Below, piece after piece: positions 27,000-34,564 of a stretch of 64,000 nucleotides of DNA. Origin of the DNA: Streptomyces sp. RerS4 (lineage in GTDB: Bacteria > Actinomycetota > Actinomycetes > Streptomycetales > Streptomycetaceae); the NCBI RefSeq assembly GCF_023515955.1, contig NZ_CP097322.1:1426001-1490000 (forward strand), in the 5' to 3' direction. A program made the position numbers and the translations under genes. The notes beneath the pieces were generated by a model. It was not told the DNA's origin. It ran no database searches and saw only the letters and a program-made list of their open reading frames with translations. The number at the start of each line of letters is the position of its first letter. Within the stretch, counting starts at the first letter, position 1.

Positions 27000-28643
27000 T
27001 CAGATCTGGATGTCGACGAGGAACGGGCCGGGGTGGTCCAGCATCCGGCCCACCGCCGCGACCGCCTCGTCCGGCTTCTCCACCCGCGTCCCGTCGGCGC
27101 CCAGCGCACGGGCCAGCCCGGCGAAGTCGATCTCCGGGTGGGAGAGGTCGAAGGAGCCCGGGAAGCCGTGCTCCGGGATCTCCCGCTCCCGCCAGTACTG
27201 GGCGATGTTGTCGTCCAGCAGCCGGTACTTGCGGTTGTTGCAGACCACGAACTTGGCGTCGATCCCGTGCCGGACCGCCGTCCACAGCGCCTGGTAGGTG
27301 TACATGGACCCGCCGTCGCCCGCGAAGCCGACGACGAGCCGGTCCGGGTGGGCCAGCTTGGCGCCGACCGCCCCGGGGAAACCGATCCCGAGCGAGCCGC
27401 CCCGGGTGAGGTGGTAGTCGCCCGGTCGCTCCGCCGGCAGGTACCGGGTGACGAGCGGCGAGGTGGTGAGCGCCTCGTCGAAGACGATCAGGTCCCCGGC
27501 GGTGCGTTCGGCCAGCGTCCGCAGGAAGACGGCCATCGGCGTGTCGTCCCGCTCCCGCGACAGCTCCTCGCGGGCCCGTTCCCGGGTGCGTACGTCGAGC
27601 CGTGCCGCGGCCGCCGCCCGCCGGGCCGGGGTCATCCGCCGCTCCAGTACGCCGGCCAGTGCGCGCAGCGCCTGGCGCGGATCGGCGGCGAGGCCGAGGT
27701 CGACGGGGTGGTTCTTGGCGATCTCGTAGGCGTTGAGGTCGATGTGCACGACCCGGGCGCCCGGCCGGAAGGGGCTCTCCAGTTCGGGGAACACCTCGGG
27801 GAAGACGTAGGTGCCGACGATCAGCACCCCGTCGGCCCCGCCGACGAGTTCCCCGCTGTGCGGGCCGAACATGTGGCCGGTCTGGCCGCGGCGCAGCGGG
27901 TGCGAGGCCGCGATGTTGACCTCGGAGGAGTCGACCTCGTAGACGTCCGCCCCCAACAGCTCGGCGACGGCGACCAGTTCGACCTGCGCCCCGGAGAGCG
28001 CGACCCCGTCCCCGACGAGCACGACGGGCCGTTCGGCGTCGGCGAGCAGGTCGGCGGCCCGCCCCACCGACGCCGCCGACGGGGCCACGTCCGTGAGCGG
28101 GACCGCGGTGGGCAGGACGGGCTCGGAGTTCGGCTCGTCCAGCACGTCCATGGGCAGCGCCACGAACACCGGGCCGCGCGGCGGCGTCAGGGCGATCTTC
28201 ACGGCCCGCCGGACGGTGCGCAGGACGGACCGCGGGTCGGTGACCCGGGTCGCGTACTTGGTGACCGGCTTGGCCAGGGCGACCAGGTCGCAGGCCATCT
28301 GCGCGTCCATGGCGTCGTAGCGGACGCCGGCGTCGCCGGCGACCACGACGAGCGGGGTGTGGCCGCGCAGCGACTGGTACAGCATGCCGATGCCGTTGCC
28401 GAGCCCCACGCCGGAGTGCAGCTGGAGCAGGGCCGCACCGCCGGTGGCGCGGGCGTAGCCGTCGGCGATGCCGGCGGCGACGGTTTCCTGGAGGGCGAGG
28501 ACGTAGGAGAAGTCCGCCGCCGCGTCCACCGCGTCGAGGAATCCCTGCTCGACCGTTCCCGGATTTCCGAACATGACATTCAGGCCGTCGGCCTTGAACT
28601 GCTCGATCAGCCTTTCCCGGCCGGGAGTGGCTTCGGCGTTCAT
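27000..28643 (-). CDS. ThDP-dependent decarboxylase-like enzyme (benzoylformate decarboxylase/acetolactate synthase family)
   Basis: A 547-residue three-domain ThDP enzyme. The PYR domain has the activating Glu in YVLALQETVAAGIADGYAR; the PP domain has the ThDP motif starting GDGGSMYTYQALW and ending about 26 residues later at NN. A His region (HSGVGLGNGIG) resembles benzoylformate-decarboxylase-type active sites. It probably decarboxylates a 2-keto acid to an aldehyde. The start is ATG 28643 after a GAGGGGGAG site, not the upstream in-frame codon. In this array an aldehyde dehydrogenase and a Mo-hydroxylase could use the product. Confidence 0.88.
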   Translation of the reverse strand: MNAEATPGRERLIEQFKADGLNVMFGNPGTVEQGFLDAVDAAADFSYVLALQETVAAGIADGYARATGGAALLQLHSGVGLGNGIGMLYQSLRGHTPLVVVAGDAGVRYDAMDAQMACDLVALAKPVTKYATRVTDPRSVLRTVRRAVKIALTPPRGPVFVALPMDVLDEPNSEPVLPTAVPLTDVAPSAASVGRAADLLADAERPVVLVGDGVALSGAQVELVAVAELLGADVYEVDSSEVNIAASHPLRRGQTGHMFGPHSGELVGGADGVLIVGTYVFPEVFPELESPFRPGARVVHIDLNAYEIAKNHPVDLGLAADPRQALRALAGVLERRMTPARRAAAAARLDVRTRERAREELSRERDDTPMAVFLRTLAERTAGDLIVFDEALTTSPLVTRYLPAERPGDYHLTRGGSLGIGFPGAVGAKLAHPDRLVVGFAGDGGSMYTYQALWTAVRHGIDAKFVVCNNRKYRLLDDNIAQYWREREIPEHGFPGSFDLSHPEIDFAGLARALGADGTRVEKPDEAVAAVGRMLDHPGPFLVDIQI

Positions 28644-28677
28644 GGAACTCCCCCTCTTTTCTCGCACGTCTCGGCGA

Positions 28678-29502
28678 TTACCAGCCGTAGCGGGTGAGAC
28701 CGTCCTCCAGGACTTCCACGATCTTCTGCCCCGTGAGGTACGAGTCGGGGGTCGAACGTCCGGTGACGAACGGGTAGTCGACGATCACGGAGACCGGCTT
28801 TCCGAAATTGCCGTGATAGGCGCCGAGCGGGCCGGTCGCATCGCGCAGGATGTACTCCAGCGGGTACGGCGGCGGGCCCATGTTGAAGTCGGTACCGAGG
28901 AATCCGGTGCCGTCCTTGTAGTCGTACTCCTTGCAGTGGCCGGTCACGTGCTTGCCCCAGATGATGCTCTTGCGGTCGCCCCAGTCACGGGCGAAGGCCA
29001 GGCAGGCCACGCCGTAGCACTCGGCCGCCACGACCTTGCCCGCCCTGCGGAAGGCCAGGATCAGGGCGTGCACGCGCTCGTTGTTGGCGAGGTCGACGAT
29101 GGGGCCGCTGCCACCGACGACGAGGATCGCGTCGTAATCGGCGATGTCCGCGTCGAGGCGGTCCAGGTCGCGGTTCCACTGCTCCAGCTTGCGCAGGTAG
29201 CCCTCGTCGCTGGTGTACGGGCGCTCGGGCACCCACGCCTCGATGTCGAGGGGCGTGTCGAGCCGGCTGGACCGCTCGAACTCGCGGCCCAGTCGGGCGT
29301 TCTCCTCGGTGGTGACCGAACGGCCCAGCGGGGGGTCGACGAAGTTCGCGTCGAGGCTCGGCGGAAGTGCGTGGGCACGCTTTCCGGTCGGCGTCGCGAA
29401 TACGGTCTCGTAGCCCCGCTCATCGAACTTCGAAACGGGACCGATCAGTTCCTCGGCCCAGTAACCGTGTTCGGAGACAATGACCAGAATCTTTCTGCTC
29501 AC
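28678..29502 (-). CDS. DJ-1/PfpI-family protein (first copy, first gene of the array)
   Basis: A 274-residue DJ-1/PfpI protein: N-terminal RKILVIVSEHGYWAEELIGP with Glu at the activating position, the GGSGP turn, and the elbow VAAECYGVACLAF where Cys is the nucleophile. The start is GTG 29502, because GGAGGA lies 4 nt upstream; the in-frame codon further upstream lacks a ribosome site. It is longer than PfpI and closest to Hsp31-like members. It is transcribed away from the UBP/flavoprotein genes and leads the minus-strand array. Confidence 0.88.
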   Translation of the reverse strand: MSRKILVIVSEHGYWAEELIGPVSKFDERGYETVFATPTGKRAHALPPSLDANFVDPPLGRSVTTEENARLGREFERSSRLDTPLDIEAWVPERPYTSDEGYLRKLEQWNRDLDRLDADIADYDAILVVGGSGPIVDLANNERVHALILAFRRAGKVVAAECYGVACLAFARDWGDRKSIIWGKHVTGHCKEYDYKDGTGFLGTDFNMGPPPYPLEYILRDATGPLGAYHGNFGKPVSVIVDYPFVTGRSTPDSYLTGQKIVEVLEDGLTRYGW

Positions 29503-29542
29503 AGATTCCTCCAGGCGCCGCCTGTTGTCGTTGGCATCCCTC

Positions 29543-29572
29543 ACACTGCGTGCGGCCCGGGGCCCGCGTCAA
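29543..29572 (-). promoter_or_regulatory. Putative promoter of the minus-strand array
   Basis: On the minus strand TTGACG (29572-29567), an 18-nt spacer, then CAGTGT (29548-29543) match the Streptomyces vegetative consensus TTGACn-N16-18-TAGrrT except at the first -10 base. It lies 41 nt upstream of the GTG of the first DJ-1 gene in the 274-bp divergent region. Prediction only; no other motif in this region was convincing. Confidence 0.35.
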
Positions 29573-29776
29573 AGGGCGTGAATGCGACTTCGTGAGGTAG
29601 CGGGCAAGGTCTTCGGGACACCTCACCTAGTCGGCCGGCGAGGTCAGGAAGTACCCGCCGGACTTCATGACCTCGGCCGGATCGGTGAACCTTTTCGACT
29701 TTCCCGCCCTAAGGTCGGCGACGCGCCGTGGGTGACGGGCGCGCGGGTCGAAGGCGCGAGGAGAGGGACGGGGACG

Positions 29777-30049
29777 ATGACGAAGGACCTGTTGTGCACA
29801 CACACCGACCGGATACGTCCGGTGAAACCCGGTACCGAGGGGTGCGAGGAGTGCCTCGCCTCCGGTGACACCTGGGTGCACCTGCGGATGTGCCTGAGCT
29901 GTGGTCATGTCGGATGCTGCGACTCGTCGAAGAACCGTCACGCCACACGGCACTACAAGGCGACCGCCCATCCCATCGCGGCCTCGCACGAGCCCGGTGA
30001 GGACTGGGCCTGGTGCTACGCCGACCAGCTGATGCTGGAACCCGCGTGA
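29777..30049 (+). CDS. UBP-type zinc-finger protein
   Basis: A 90-residue protein made almost entirely of a UBP-type zinc finger. The Cys/His ligands occur in CTHTDRI, GCEECLASGDTWVHLRMC, LSCGHVGCCDSSKNRHA and RHYKATAHPIAA. Bacterial members are uncharacterised, and there is no ubiquitin to recognise. The ATG has GAGAGGGACG upstream. Its stop overlaps the start of the receiver-flavoprotein (GTGA), so the two are coupled. In related actinobacteria I recall this small protein next to the same flavoprotein; it may be a redox- or zinc-responsive partner. Confidence 0.87.
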   Translation: MTKDLLCTHTDRIRPVKPGTEGCEECLASGDTWVHLRMCLSCGHVGCCDSSKNRHATRHYKATAHPIAASHEPGEDWAWCYADQLMLEPA

Positions 30050-31788
30050 GCGCGGCCCCGGAGCGCGCCGCCGCTCCCGCCTCCGAGTCGGCCGAGGCCG
30101 CCGGCTCCGCGCCCGAGCGCGCCGAGAGCCGCAAGCCCGTCATCCTGGCCGTGGACGACGACCCGCAGGTCCTGCGCGCCGTCCGCCGCGACCTGCGCAG
30201 CGCCTACGGCGACCGCTACCGGGTGCTCGGCGCCTCCTCGGCCGCCGACGCCCTGAAGATCCTCGACTCCCTGGACGAGCGCGGGCACGACCCCGCGCTG
30301 TTCCTCGTCGACCAGCGGATGCCCGACGTGACCGGCGTGGAGTTCCTGTTGGAGGCCGTCAGCCGCTTCCCGGACGCCCGCCGGGTCCTGCTGACCGCGT
30401 ACGCCGAAACGGACGCGGCCATCACCGCCATCAACCGGGTCCGGTTGGACTACTACCTGCTCAAGCCCTGGGACCCGCCGCACGAGCGGCTCTTCCCGGT
30501 GCTGGACGACCTGCTGTCCGACTGGCTGGCCACCTACCGGCCGGCCTACGACGGCATCATCGTCGCGGGCCACCTGGTCTCCCCCGGCACGCACGCCGTC
30601 CGGGACTTCTTCACCCGCAACGGACAGCCGTTCCGCTTCCTGAACGTCGAGCGCGATCCGGAGGCGCTGACCGTGATCGCCGCCGCGCAGGCGGGCGCGG
30701 CGCTCCCGCTGGTCCGCTTCCCCGACGGCACGGTGCTCTCCGCGCCGACCGACACCGAGCTCGCCCGGCGCCTGGGCCTGGCCACCACCGCCTCGCGCCC
30801 GCACTACGAGTGCGTGATCGTCGGCGCGGGACCCGCCGGGCTGGCCGCCGGGGTGTACTCCGCCTCCGAGGGGCTGTCCACGCTGATGCTGGACTCCCGC
30901 GCCCCGGGCGGCCAGGCCGGCACCTCCAGCCTGATCGAGAACTACCTGGGCTTCCCCTCAGGCCTCTCCGGCGGGGACCTGACCCGTCGGGCCACCATCC
31001 AGGCCACCCGCTTCGGCGCCGAGATCCTGCACCCGGTCGAGGTGGTCTCCCTGACCCGGGACGACCCGGCGAAGATCCTGACCCTGGCGGACGGTACGGA
31101 GATCAGCGCCGAGACGGTGCTGCTGGCCACCGGGGTCTCGTACAACCGGCTCCAGGCGCCCGGCGCGGACCGCTTCGAGGGCGCCGGCCTGTACTACGGC
31201 GCGGCGACGACGGAGAGTTCGGCCTGCATCTCGCAGCACGTGTTCATCGTCGGCGGCGCCAACTCGGCCGGTCAGGCGGCGGTCCACTTCGCCAAGTACG
31301 CGGCCCGGGTGACGATCCTGGTCCGCGCGGGTTCCCTGGACGCGAGCATGTCGCGGTACCTGATCGACGAGATCGAGCGGACCCCCAACATCGAGGTCCG
31401 GGTCCGCACCACGGTGGTCGCGCTGGACGGCGACGAACACCTGGAGCGGATCACCCTCCACGACGCCGACACCGGCGAGGACACCGTCACCCCGGCCCGG
31501 TTCATGTTCACCTTCATCGGCGCCCGCCCGCACACGGACTGGCTGGACCGGGTCGTGGAGCGCGACGACCACGGCTTCGTGCTGACCGGCTCCGACCTGA
31601 TCTCCAACGGCGGCGAGCTGCCCGCCGAATGGAGCCTGGAGCGGGCCCCGTACCCGTTGGAGACCAGCGTTCCCGGCGTCTTCGCGGCGGGCGACGTGCG
31701 GGCCCACTCGGTCAAGCGGGTGGCCTCGGGCGTGGGCGAGGGCGCGATGGCGGTCTCGCTGATCCACCGCTACCGGTCGATGGGCTGA
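30046..31788 (+). CDS. Response regulator fused to thioredoxin-reductase-like flavoprotein
   Basis: A 580-residue fusion. After a 30-residue Ala/Glu-rich leader, residues 31-155 are a receiver domain (PVILAVDDDP, phosphoacceptor Asp89 in LFLVDQRMP, Thr in LLTAY, Lys in LLKPWD). A linker with a thioredoxin-like fold (about 175-260) precedes the pyridine nucleotide-disulphide oxidoreductase: FAD motif VIVGAGPAGLAAGVYSA, NADPH motif FIVGGANSAGQAA, and the C-terminal GVFAAGDVR. The usual CxxC of thioredoxin reductase is absent; the equivalent segment reads TTESSACIS. So it is probably not a disulphide reductase. It may be the output of the cyclic-nucleotide-domain kinase encoded at 5960. Confidence 0.9.
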   Translation: MSAAPERAAAPASESAEAAGSAPERAESRKPVILAVDDDPQVLRAVRRDLRSAYGDRYRVLGASSAADALKILDSLDERGHDPALFLVDQRMPDVTGVEFLLEAVSRFPDARRVLLTAYAETDAAITAINRVRLDYYLLKPWDPPHERLFPVLDDLLSDWLATYRPAYDGIIVAGHLVSPGTHAVRDFFTRNGQPFRFLNVERDPEALTVIAAAQAGAALPLVRFPDGTVLSAPTDTELARRLGLATTASRPHYECVIVGAGPAGLAAGVYSASEGLSTLMLDSRAPGGQAGTSSLIENYLGFPSGLSGGDLTRRATIQATRFGAEILHPVEVVSLTRDDPAKILTLADGTEISAETVLLATGVSYNRLQAPGADRFEGAGLYYGAATTESSACISQHVFIVGGANSAGQAAVHFAKYAARVTILVRAGSLDASMSRYLIDEIERTPNIEVRVRTTVVALDGDEHLERITLHDADTGEDTVTPARFMFTFIGARPHTDWLDRVVERDDHGFVLTGSDLISNGGELPAEWSLERAPYPLETSVPGVFAAGDVRAHSVKRVASGVGEGAMAVSLIHRYRSMG

Positions 31789-31858
31789 GAGCGAACAGGG
31801 CGCCCGGACGGTGCCCGACCCTTGCGATCAAGAAGGAAACGGATGCAGCGTTGATTAC

Positions 31859-32371
31859 ATGATTACAGCCGAACAGAGCGAGAAGCTCCGCGCCTGGTTC
31901 GCGGAGCGCCTGCCGGTCGACGTCTACGCGTCCCTCGTCTCGGTCACCGTCGACCGGGAGGAAATCACGGTCGTCGGAGAGATCCCGCCGTCCGAGTCGG
32001 TCAAGGAGTTCCGCGAGCGCACCCGCGAGCAGCGCGTCGAAGTGGCCCGTGAGGCCGAGGAGCTCTACCGCCGCAAGGTGGCCTGGGGAGTACGGGCGGG
32101 TGGGGAGACGGTCCTGTTCACCCACCTCGCCGTCCCCGTCATGACCCGGCTGCGCCAGTCCGAGCGCCAGGTGCTCGACACCCTGGTCGCCGGCGGTGTG
32201 GCGCGCAGCCGGGCCGACGCCCTGGCCTGGTGCGTACGCCTGGTCGGGCGCAACACGGACGCCTGGCTCACCGAGCTGCGCACCTCCCTCGACGAGGTCC
32301 AGCGGGTCCGTGCGCAGGGCCCGGACCTCCGTCAGGCCGCCGAGGACGCGGAGGACGCCGAGGACGCGTGA
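31859..32371 (+). CDS. Unrecognised protein with C-terminal RHH-like segment
   Basis: 170 residues, no family recognised. The N-terminal half (TAEQSEKLRAWFAERLPVDV, then beta-rich) is followed by a charged helix. Residues about 100-150 (RLRQSERQVLDTLVAGGVA, SRADALAWCVRL) look like a ribbon-helix-helix motif. The last residues are an acidic repeat (AEDAEDAEDA). The ATG at 31859 has only a weak upstream GAAGGAAAC. It could be a small DNA-binding or ParD-like protein, and no toxin gene is adjacent. Confidence 0.65.
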   Translation: MITAEQSEKLRAWFAERLPVDVYASLVSVTVDREEITVVGEIPPSESVKEFRERTREQRVEVAREAEELYRRKVAWGVRAGGETVLFTHLAVPVMTRLRQSERQVLDTLVAGGVARSRADALAWCVRLVGRNTDAWLTELRTSLDEVQRVRAQGPDLRQAAEDAEDAEDA

Positions 32372-32478
32372 GCGGACCTCCGGAAGTCGCGGTCCGAGTA
32401 ACGGAACCCGTGGCCGGGCACGCATGATCGCGCAAGGGTAGCCGCGACCACCTGATCCCAGGGAGAGGCACGCACACC

Positions 32479-32808
32479 ATGACGACCACCGTCGAGTACA
32501 TCCGCTACCGGATCGCCTCGCAGGACCAGCAGGCGTTCGAGGACGCGTACGGCCGGGCGGCCGAGGCCCTGGCCGCTTCCCCCGAGTGCATCGACTACGA
32601 GCTGGCCCACAACACGGAAGACACCGAGCGCTACATCCTGCGCATCCGCTGGACCTCGGTCGACGCGCACCTGGGCGGCTTCCGCAAGGGCGAGCACTTC
32701 CCGGCGTTCTTCAGCGCGATCCGCCCGTACGTGACGAACATCGAGGAGATGCAGCACTACAGCGCGACCGACGTGGTCGGTCCGGGGAAGGCCGCCGGCG
32801 CCTCATGA
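32479..32808 (+). CDS. Antibiotic biosynthesis monooxygenase (ABM)-fold protein
   Basis: A 109-residue dimeric ABM fold: VEYIRYRIASQDQQAFEDAY, ASPECIDYELAHN and EHFPAFFSAIRPYV are the expected strand/helix elements, including the conserved 'E-x-x-x-F' helix. Such proteins act as quinol monooxygenases or haem-degrading enzymes. Its stop overlaps the truncated haemoglobin start (ATGA). Fusion of these two domains in one polypeptide has been described in S. avermitilis, which supports a joint function here. Confidence 0.87.
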   Translation: MTTTVEYIRYRIASQDQQAFEDAYGRAAEALAASPECIDYELAHNTEDTERYILRIRWTSVDAHLGGFRKGEHFPAFFSAIRPYVTNIEEMQHYSATDVVGPGKAAGAS

Positions 32809-33290
32809 GCACCACACCCACGATCTACGAGTGGATGGGCGGCGAGGAGGCGATGAACCGCCTCACCGACGCCTTCTACGGTCACGCCCTCCAGGACGAG
32901 ATCCTGGCCCCCGTCTTCGCGGGGATGGACGCGGGGCACCCGCGCCACGTCGCGGTGTGGCTGGCGGAGGTCTTCGGCGGCCCGAGCGACTACTCCGCCC
33001 ACCACGGCGGACACCGGCACATGGCGACCAAGCACCTGGGCCGCGCCATCACCGAGCGCCAGCGCCGCCGCTGGGTGGACCTGCTGCTGGACACGGCCGA
33101 CGAGGTCGGCCTGCCGACGGACCCGGAGTTCCGCGCGGTGTTCGTCTACTACATCGAGTGGGGCACCCGGATGGCCCTGATCTACTCGGGCCCCAACCCG
33201 CCGCCGGTGGACGCGGCGAAGATCCCCGTCTGGTCCTGGGGCCAGACCCCGCCGTGGCAGCCGCAGCCGAAGGCCGCCCCGGCCGAGTGA
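32805..33290 (+). CDS. Group II truncated haemoglobin
   Basis: A 161-residue 2-on-2 globin. Visible features are the N-terminal TIYEWMGGEEAMNRL, the B-helix FY pair (TDAFYGHAL), a proximal His candidate in the TKHLG segment, and the conserved G-helix Trp in RQRRRWVDLL, a group II marker. A Pro-rich tail of about 25 residues is added. Group II globins bind O2 and NO and support peroxidase or NO-dioxygenase chemistry. It is translationally coupled to the ABM protein, and the pair ends at a strong hairpin. Confidence 0.92.
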   Translation: MSTTPTIYEWMGGEEAMNRLTDAFYGHALQDEILAPVFAGMDAGHPRHVAVWLAEVFGGPSDYSAHHGGHRHMATKHLGRAITERQRRRWVDLLLDTADEVGLPTDPEFRAVFVYYIEWGTRMALIYSGPNPPPVDAAKIPVWSWGQTPPWQPQPKAAPAE

Positions 33291-33305
33291 GACCCGGGAA
33301 CCGGT

Positions 33306-33339
33306 GAGCCCGTGGGGTGGTCCGCCGCCCCACGGGCTC
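33306..33339. terminator. Bidirectional terminator hairpin
   Basis: Perfect 12-bp stem (GAGCCCGTGGGG and complement) with a 10-nt loop, between the convergent globin gene (16 nt after its stop) and barstar gene (15 nt after its stop). Confidence 0.8.
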
Positions 33340-33353
33340 CGTCGGCTCTCGGC

Positions 33354-33728
33354 TCAGCGCCGCTCGGGCGCCGCGAGGACCACCGTCAGCGGCGGTTCCC
33401 CCTCGGCCTCGCGCCAGAAGTCGACCGCCTCCCCGAGGATCTCCGTCAGGGTGTCCCAGTCCTCCGGCCGCTCGGCGGCGTAGGACCGCCAGGAGGTGAC
33501 GGCGATCAGCCGCCCCGGCGCCGGCGGCAGCCAGGACAGGTCGACCAGGACATCCGCGAGCGCGTCCCAGTTCCCGCCGAACCACTCCGGCGCGTCCAGC
33601 GCCCGCGCGCAGCACCGCATCAGCGCCGCCTTGCTCCGTACGCCGCCCAGGTCCAGCACCACGGTGGTCCAGCCCGCCTCCCGCGCGGCCGCGAGGGCGG
33701 GGGCGAGCGGCTGCGGGTCCAGGCTCAT
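33354..33728 (-). CDS. Barstar-family RNase inhibitor
   Basis: A 124-residue barstar fold: VVLDLGGVRSKAALMRCCARAL, then the signature EWFGGNWDALADVLVDLSW, which carries the Asp/Trp surface that blocks RNase active sites. It overlaps the upstream secreted RNase gene by 4 bp (ATGA), so inhibitor and nuclease are translationally coupled. It acts in the cytoplasm to neutralise RNase that is not exported. Family identity is clear. Confidence 0.93.
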   Translation of the reverse strand: MSLDPQPLAPALAAAREAGWTTVVLDLGGVRSKAALMRCCARALDAPEWFGGNWDALADVLVDLSWLPPAPGRLIAVTSWRSYAAERPEDWDTLTEILGEAVDFWREAEGEPPLTVVLAAPERR

Positions 33729-34189
33729 CGGAGTACCGCCTTGAAGGTCCGGTAGTGGTCGTCCGTGTAGTAGAACTCCCCGCCCCGACCGGTCACGATC
33801 CGGCGGGCCCCGCGGTCACGCGACCCCGGCGTCTTCACGGTGAACTCGTGGTAGTAGCCGCGCCTCTGCCTGGGCAGGGCCTTCTCGAAGTTGCCGAAGA
33901 CCGTCCCGTCCTGCCGGTACGCGTACGGGCCGCCGCGGTCGATCAGGGCCAGCACCTCCCGCGCCTGCGGCGGCAGCGCGTCGGCCCGTACGGTCGCCAT
34001 CCCCTTGGCCCACGCGGGCGGGGGCACGGCGGAGGCACCGACGGAGGCGTCGGCGGAAGGGCTCGCGGGCGCGCGCGGCGTGGACGTGGACGGGGCGCCG
34101 CCGCAGGCGACGGCACCGACCAGCACGACGCAGAGGAACAGTGCCCCCAGGACACGCGACAGCAACCGGGGGACGTTCCGAAGGATCAT
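33725..34189 (-). CDS. Secreted or lipid-anchored guanyl-specific ribonuclease (RNase Sa/barnase family)
   Basis: A 154-residue protein. A hydrophobic leader (about residues 10-30) ends in GAVAC, a possible but non-ideal lipobox; a Ser/Pro/Ala linker follows. The mature domain has RNase Sa hallmarks: FEKALPRQRRGYYHEFTV with the catalytic Glu, RGARRIVTG with substrate Arg residues, and the catalytic His in TDDHYRTF. It cleaves RNA 3' of guanosine. The coupled barstar confirms the nuclease call. The promoter region contains nested inverted repeats (34210-34238). Confidence 0.92.
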   Translation of the reverse strand: MILRNVPRLLSRVLGALFLCVVLVGAVACGGAPSTSTPRAPASPSADASVGASAVPPPAWAKGMATVRADALPPQAREVLALIDRGGPYAYRQDGTVFGNFEKALPRQRRGYYHEFTVKTPGSRDRGARRIVTGRGGEFYYTDDHYRTFKAVLR

Positions 34190-34209
34190 GCCCCGATCGT
34201 GCCAAACAT

Positions 34210-34238
34210 CCGATTCGCCCGCGAATCGTCCGAATCGG
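34210..34238. other. Nested inverted repeats between RNase and small conserved gene
   Basis: CCGATTCG (34210) can pair with CGAATCGG (34231), or CGATTCG with the nearer CGAATCG (34222). This lies right after the stop of the 34248 gene and upstream of the RNase start, so it may terminate the former and regulate the latter. Confidence 0.45.
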
Positions 34239-34247
34239 GTGGTGGTG

Positions 34248-34469
34248 TCAGAGGACGGACATCTTGGTGTAGGGGCTCAGGATTCGTTTCTGGACCGATC
34301 CGAAGTCCACGAGGACGGCGATGCCCTCCTCGACACCGACGACACGGCCGAGGCCGTGCTCGTCGTGACTCACCCGGTCCCCGACCCCGAAGTGCCGCAG
34401 GGGCGCTTCCACGGGAGCCTTGAACGGGCTGGACGGCAAATGGCGGCGAGGTACTGCTGACTTGGTCAT
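34248..34469 (-). CDS. Small conserved actinobacterial protein with CarD/Tudor-like core
   Basis: A 73-residue protein. The C-terminal half (HFGVGDRVSHDEHGLGRVVG, followed by AVLVDFGSVQKRI) has the short beta-barrel pattern seen in CarD/CdnL N-terminal and UvrD-type Tudor modules: 'F..GD.V.H...G.G.V' then a strand with 'V.F'. The N-terminus is basic. The ATG at 34469 is chosen because the upstream extension is Arg/Ser-rich antisense-like sequence. It may bind RNA polymerase or nucleic acid; this is inference from fold only. Confidence 0.7.
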   Translation of the reverse strand: MTKSAVPRRHLPSSPFKAPVEAPLRHFGVGDRVSHDEHGLGRVVGVEEGIAVLVDFGSVQKRILSPYTKMSVL

Positions 34470-34564
34470 CGAGTCCAGTATGCGCCCCGAAACGCCTCCG
34501 GCGGCCCGCTGTTCGGGTTTCGATCGGGACACCTTCCGCACCACCGGCCGCGCGGGCGGTCGGC

